A stretch of DNA of 64,000 bases from assembly GCA_001657385.1 (NCBI GenBank), contig LYSZ01000003.1, positions 67,001-131,000 of the forward strand, given 5' to 3'. Positions within the stretch are counted from its first letter, which is position 1. The number at the start of each line of letters is the position of its first letter. The position numbers were made by a program, and so were the translations under genes. Source of the DNA: Parvularcula sp. BBD 1991-13. GTDB taxonomy: Bacteria > Pseudomonadota > Alphaproteobacteria > Caulobacterales > Parvularculaceae. Under the pieces are notes generated by a model. The model ran no database searches. It had not been told where the DNA came from and was given only the letters and a program-made list of their open reading frames with translations. Shown one piece after another: positions 61,794-64,000 of the stretch.

Positions 61794-62042
61794 GGGTCCG
61801 GACCCATTAACACTGACGAGTAAACCGAGAGCCGAGCGACAATTTCTCGCCAGAATAGGAAATTGCGAGCTTAGGAGCGCAAAGTCCGATTTCATACTAT
61901 AGTGGAAGTTGATACTGCGGAAGCAGGAGTACTCCTTGCTCGAACCAATTGGTCACTGGTATACGAGAGTTGGGAAGACGCACAGCTGTTAGTCTCTTCG
62001 CCACGCTCTTAAGGACTCAACGAAGTGTCGATACGAAGAAGC

Positions 62043-62480
62043 TCAGTCGTCGGGGAACGCGTTCCTTAAGAGCCTGACGATCGTCGCCGCGTCCTCTTCC
62101 GTGAGGTCTCGAAACAAGGCCTCAACGATTTCTGTTCTGATCTCGGCAACTTGCGCCGCTTTTTCTCGACCCTTGTCCGTGATCAGTACGACCTTGGCTC
62201 GCTTGTCTGCTTCGTCCTGACGACGAATGATGTAACCTTGGGTTTCCAGTCTTTTGAGAGATCGTCCAGCATTACTGCGATCGACCGTCAGAGCTGCCGA
62301 GAGCTCATCCTGTGTCATGGCGCTATCCTCACGGCCTAAAACGCTTACGAGTCTGGCTTCCGTGTGATTCAAGCCCACAGCCGCAAGCGTGCTCTCTGCA
62401 AGGCGAAACCGTCTTTGCGCTAGCGTGCCGACAAGATCGAAAAGTTCTGAATAGCTGCCGACTTGCTCTCTATTTGACAT
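62043..62480 (-). CDS. MarR-family transcriptional regulator
   Basis: A 145-residue MarR-type winged helix protein: LVSVLGREDSAMTQDELSAALTVDRSNAGRSLKRLETQGYIIRRQDEADKRAKVVLITDKG (in pieces) is the DNA-binding core with the wing DxRxxxVxLT variant. GGAAAG precedes the ATG. It is divergent from the methyltransferase gene, and a perfect 34-bp palindrome lies between the starts; it probably represses both genes until a small ligand binds. Base composition looks less GC-rich than the flagellar genes, in line with transfer. Confidence 0.88.
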   Translation of the reverse strand: MSNREQVGSYSELFDLVGTLAQRRFRLAESTLAAVGLNHTEARLVSVLGREDSAMTQDELSAALTVDRSNAGRSLKRLETQGYIIRRQDEADKRAKVVLITDKGREKAAQVAEIRTEIVEALFRDLTEEDAATIVRLLRNAFPDD

Positions 62481-62496
62481 TCAAATCTTTCCATGC

Positions 62497-62530
62497 GTAA
62501 TATATATGCGTGCGCACGCATATATATTAC
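62497..62530. promoter_or_regulatory. Perfect 34-bp palindromic operator
   Basis: GTAATATATATGCGTGC is followed directly by its reverse complement. It fills the centre of the 71-bp marR-methyltransferase spacer, so a MarR dimer bound there would cover both promoters. Confidence 0.8.
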
Positions 62531-62551
62531 TGAAATCAAATGGGGATGAAA

Positions 62552-63130
62552 ATGGATATTGAAAGAGCAAGCGAGGTTATGGGTCCAATGTTCAGCGCGG
62601 TATCGGAAGACGCTTCGACCGCTTTAAGGGCGCTCGAACTTAACTCAGATTCTGACATTCTGGACGTGGGTACCGGAGAAGCGCAGTTTGCCATTTATCT
62701 AGCCCTCCAAGGTTACGACGTGCTGACCGGTGAACCGGCAACCGACACGTCTCAATACGCCGGCAAGGATTGGATGGACAAAGCGGATAAGCTGGGCGTG
62801 TTGAATCATATTCGATTTCAAGCATTCGATGCGAGTGACATACCTTTCCCCGAGAAGGCTTTCGACGCGGTTTTCTTTTTTGGCGTCCTTCACCACATAG
62901 ATGAAGAACTGCGGCGCAGTGTGTTTCGCGAAGCTCTCCGTGTAATGAAACCGGATGGCGCGATTGTGTTCTTCGAGCCTAAGTCGGAGACGTTGGAAAT
63001 GGTGTGGAAATCCGACCCTGATCATCCCGTCGCTGCCAATCCGGTGGACTATGCCTCGGGCCTCAACATTACAGCGTCAAAGATGACCGGTTCGCTCATG
63101 GACATATACATCTTTCAAAAGGCGACGTAG
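62552..63130 (+). CDS. Class I SAM-dependent methyltransferase
   Basis: A 192-residue protein with SAM-binding motif I ILDVGTGEAQFAIYL (36-50), motif II-like FQAFDASDIPFPEKAFDAVFF and VLHHIDEELRRSVFREALRVMKPDGAIVFFEP (in pieces), typical of Methyltransf_11/25 small-molecule methyltransferases. Start 62552 follows GGGGA at 5 bp; two upstream Mets in frame (62540, 62546) are less likely. Substrate unknown. With a divergent MarR it may modify a toxic compound, perhaps the ligand itself. No DNA-methylase motif or restriction partner is present. Confidence 0.8.
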   Translation: MDIERASEVMGPMFSAVSEDASTALRALELNSDSDILDVGTGEAQFAIYLALQGYDVLTGEPATDTSQYAGKDWMDKADKLGVLNHIRFQAFDASDIPFPEKAFDAVFFFGVLHHIDEELRRSVFREALRVMKPDGAIVFFEPKSETLEMVWKSDPDHPVAANPVDYASGLNITASKMTGSLMDIYIFQKAT

Positions 63131-63190
63131 AATTGAGCACTGGCGGTCCAGGAGTCTCAAGCCGCAAGAGTCCGCTTTGAACGAAACTAG

Positions 63191-63691
63191 TCGATCAAAT
63201 CTTCGATCAGAAATGTCCATTTCGGGCCAATCCCGGTCCTGGGGAAGCAGCGGAAAAGGGGGGCGCAAAACCAGGAGATCGGACGTTCGCGGGGTGGTCG
63301 GACCACAAAAATCCACGCGATCACGGACCGCCTCTGTCGACCAATCCGGTTCATGCTGACGGGCGGGCATGTGCCAGACTGTGTGGTTGCAGAGCCTCTT
63401 CTTCGCCTGCTGCCGTCGCGGGTGAACGTCGTGCAGGGCGACAAGGGCTATGATAGCAATGCCGTCCATTCACAGATTGAATCGGCGGGCGCGACTCCGA
63501 ACATTCCGCCCAAGTCCAACCGGCGCTACAAGCCAGGCTTCTCGCCAGCGCTCTACAGAGACCGCAACGCCGTCGAGCGAATGTTCGGGCGGTTGAAAGA
63601 CTTTCGCCGGATCGGAACCCGCTATGACCGAAGGGCTGATGTCTTCCTCTCCGCCGTATACCTCGCGGCAATCGTCAGTTACTGGTTATGA
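63191..63691 (+). pseudogene. IS5-family transposase, 5'-truncated
   Basis: The open frame from 63191 to 63691 encodes about 166 residues of the C-terminal side of an IS5/IS427-group transposase: IGRSRGGRTTKIHAITDRL, VVQGDKGYDSNAV (DDE Asp), and RDRNAVERMFGRLKDFRRIGTRYD (in pieces, with the catalytic Glu and the Y-x2-R-x3-E-like motif). The N-terminal third, including the first catalytic Asp, is missing; a stop (TAG at 63188) precedes the frame. The stop codon is formed within the right terminal repeat. Confidence 0.85.
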
Positions 63692-63700
63692 GTCCGGACC

Positions 63701-64000
63701 CTAATAAGGCAGATAAGCCGGATTCGCGAGGGTGACGGCGGCGTCGAACTTCAGATCGGAGCTTTCGGCGTGCTGCTGATGGACCTCGACAGCGATCGCG
63801 TTGTCCCCGTCGCGCAGCAGCGATACAGGAACGGGCAACGCCGAATAGCCGGTCACCTTGCCGACGCCTTCCGCGCCGTAATTCGCCACGTCGCCCTCGG
63901 GCAGGCGAACGCGCCCGATTTCTCTTGCGTTGACGAAAACAACGCACCCGTCGTCACAGGCGACGAAAACCGTAATGGCGGCCTGGTTTTCCGGCAATGA
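63701..64000 (-). CDS. C-terminal end of a probable secreted protein (5' part outside window)
   Basis: The frame is open to the window edge and about 99 residues are visible. The segment DDGCVVFVNAREIGRVRLPEGDVANYGAEG, then LRDGDNAIAVEVHQQHAESSDLKFD (in pieces) is a jelly-roll-like C-terminal domain found at the end of large extracellular proteins, for example metallophosphatase-like or lamin-tail-type proteins. The stop TAG uses the TA of the IS target site and the first base of the element; the uninterrupted site would read the same. Full identity needs the upstream sequence. Confidence 0.7.
   Translation of the reverse strand, partial: SLPENQAAITVFVACDDGCVVFVNAREIGRVRLPEGDVANYGAEGVGKVTGYSALPVPVSLLRDGDNAIAVEVHQQHAESSDLKFDAAVTLANPAYLPY

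Larger units (their letters stand above)
61794..63701 (+). mobile_element. IS5-type inverted-repeat unit carrying marR and methyltransferase genes
   Basis: GGGTCCGGACCCATTAAC at 61794 and GTTATGAGTCCGGACCC ending at 63701 are near-perfect terminal inverted repeats. Both are flanked by TA (61792-61793 and 63702-63703), the duplication expected for IS427-group IS5 elements. Between them lie a marR gene, a methyltransferase gene and only the C-terminal two thirds of a transposase. The unit of 1.9 kb is about twice the size of a normal element of this group. Whether it moved as one unit, or the genes replaced part of an IS, cannot be decided here. Confidence 0.65.

Noticed and set aside
62552-63130. 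Methyltransferase as part of a restriction-modification or phage-defence system
   Set aside because: No DNA-methylase motif (DPPY/NPPY), no nuclease and no defence partner; motifs are those of small-molecule methyltransferases.
1-64000. CRISPR arrays, rRNA genes, prophage
   Set aside because: No regularly spaced repeats, no rRNA-like sequence and no phage structural genes were seen.

Overview
The window is chromosomal DNA from a GC-rich, motile alphaproteobacterium. Evidence is the FlaF/FlbT flagellin-control pair, a CtrA-like regulator, split rod-binding FlgJ, MotE-like and DUF1217-like flagellar proteins, and a tig-clpP-clpX-lon-hup block. The general style resembles Caulobacterales/Parvularculales relatives, but that placement is inference; no rRNA is present to settle it.

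Layout. (1) About 1-10.5 kb is a zinc-homeostasis region: an M1 metallopeptidase cut by the window edge, a MerC-type membrane protein, a COG0523 (ZigA-type) GTPase, a Zur repressor, a small Cys/His secreted protein, a ZnuD-like TonB receptor, then a minus-strand operon (70-aa protein, deacetylase, GNAT/FemAB-like protein) divergent from a folE-hisI paralogue pair. A Zur-box-like element lies in the divergent promoter. The HisI paralogue has lost one of the three zinc-binding cysteines. (2) 10.6-13.7 kb: a secreted M24 peptidase, a remnant IS end, a frameshifted IS3-family element and tRNA-Val(TAC). (3) 13.9-21.5 kb: housekeeping minus-strand genes hup, chorismate mutase, lon, clpX, clpP and tig. 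(4) 21.9-58.2 kb: a nearly complete flagellar regulon: motor switch and export (fliF, fliH, fliN, fliP, fliG, fliM, fliL, fliI, flhA, flhB, fliQ, fliR), rod, rings and hook (flgB, C, F, G, H, I, A, D, E, K, L, fliE, fliK), stators (motA, motB, motE-like), flagellin with flaF/flbT, and several uncharacterised passengers. A degenerate CtrA-like regulator sits inside it. (5) 58.3-61.4 kb: a 1006-aa MalT-like LuxR regulator. (6) 61.8-63.7 kb: a unit bounded by IS5-type inverted repeats and a TA duplication, carrying a divergent marR/methyltransferase pair around a perfect 34-bp palindrome, plus a 5'-truncated transposase. (7) The right edge holds the C-terminal end of a probable secreted protein.

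How it works together. In zinc starvation Zur would release the importer, metallochaperone and spare-enzyme genes. The flagellar genes form many short, translationally coupled operons (repeated ATGA overlaps). TTTAAA-type motifs lie upstream of several of them and may be sites for a CtrA-type regulator. The most unusual items are the divergent zinc-linked operon of unknown function, the HisI ligand loss, the IS5-bounded marR/methyltransferase unit, and the flagellar regulator lacking its phosphoacceptor aspartate.
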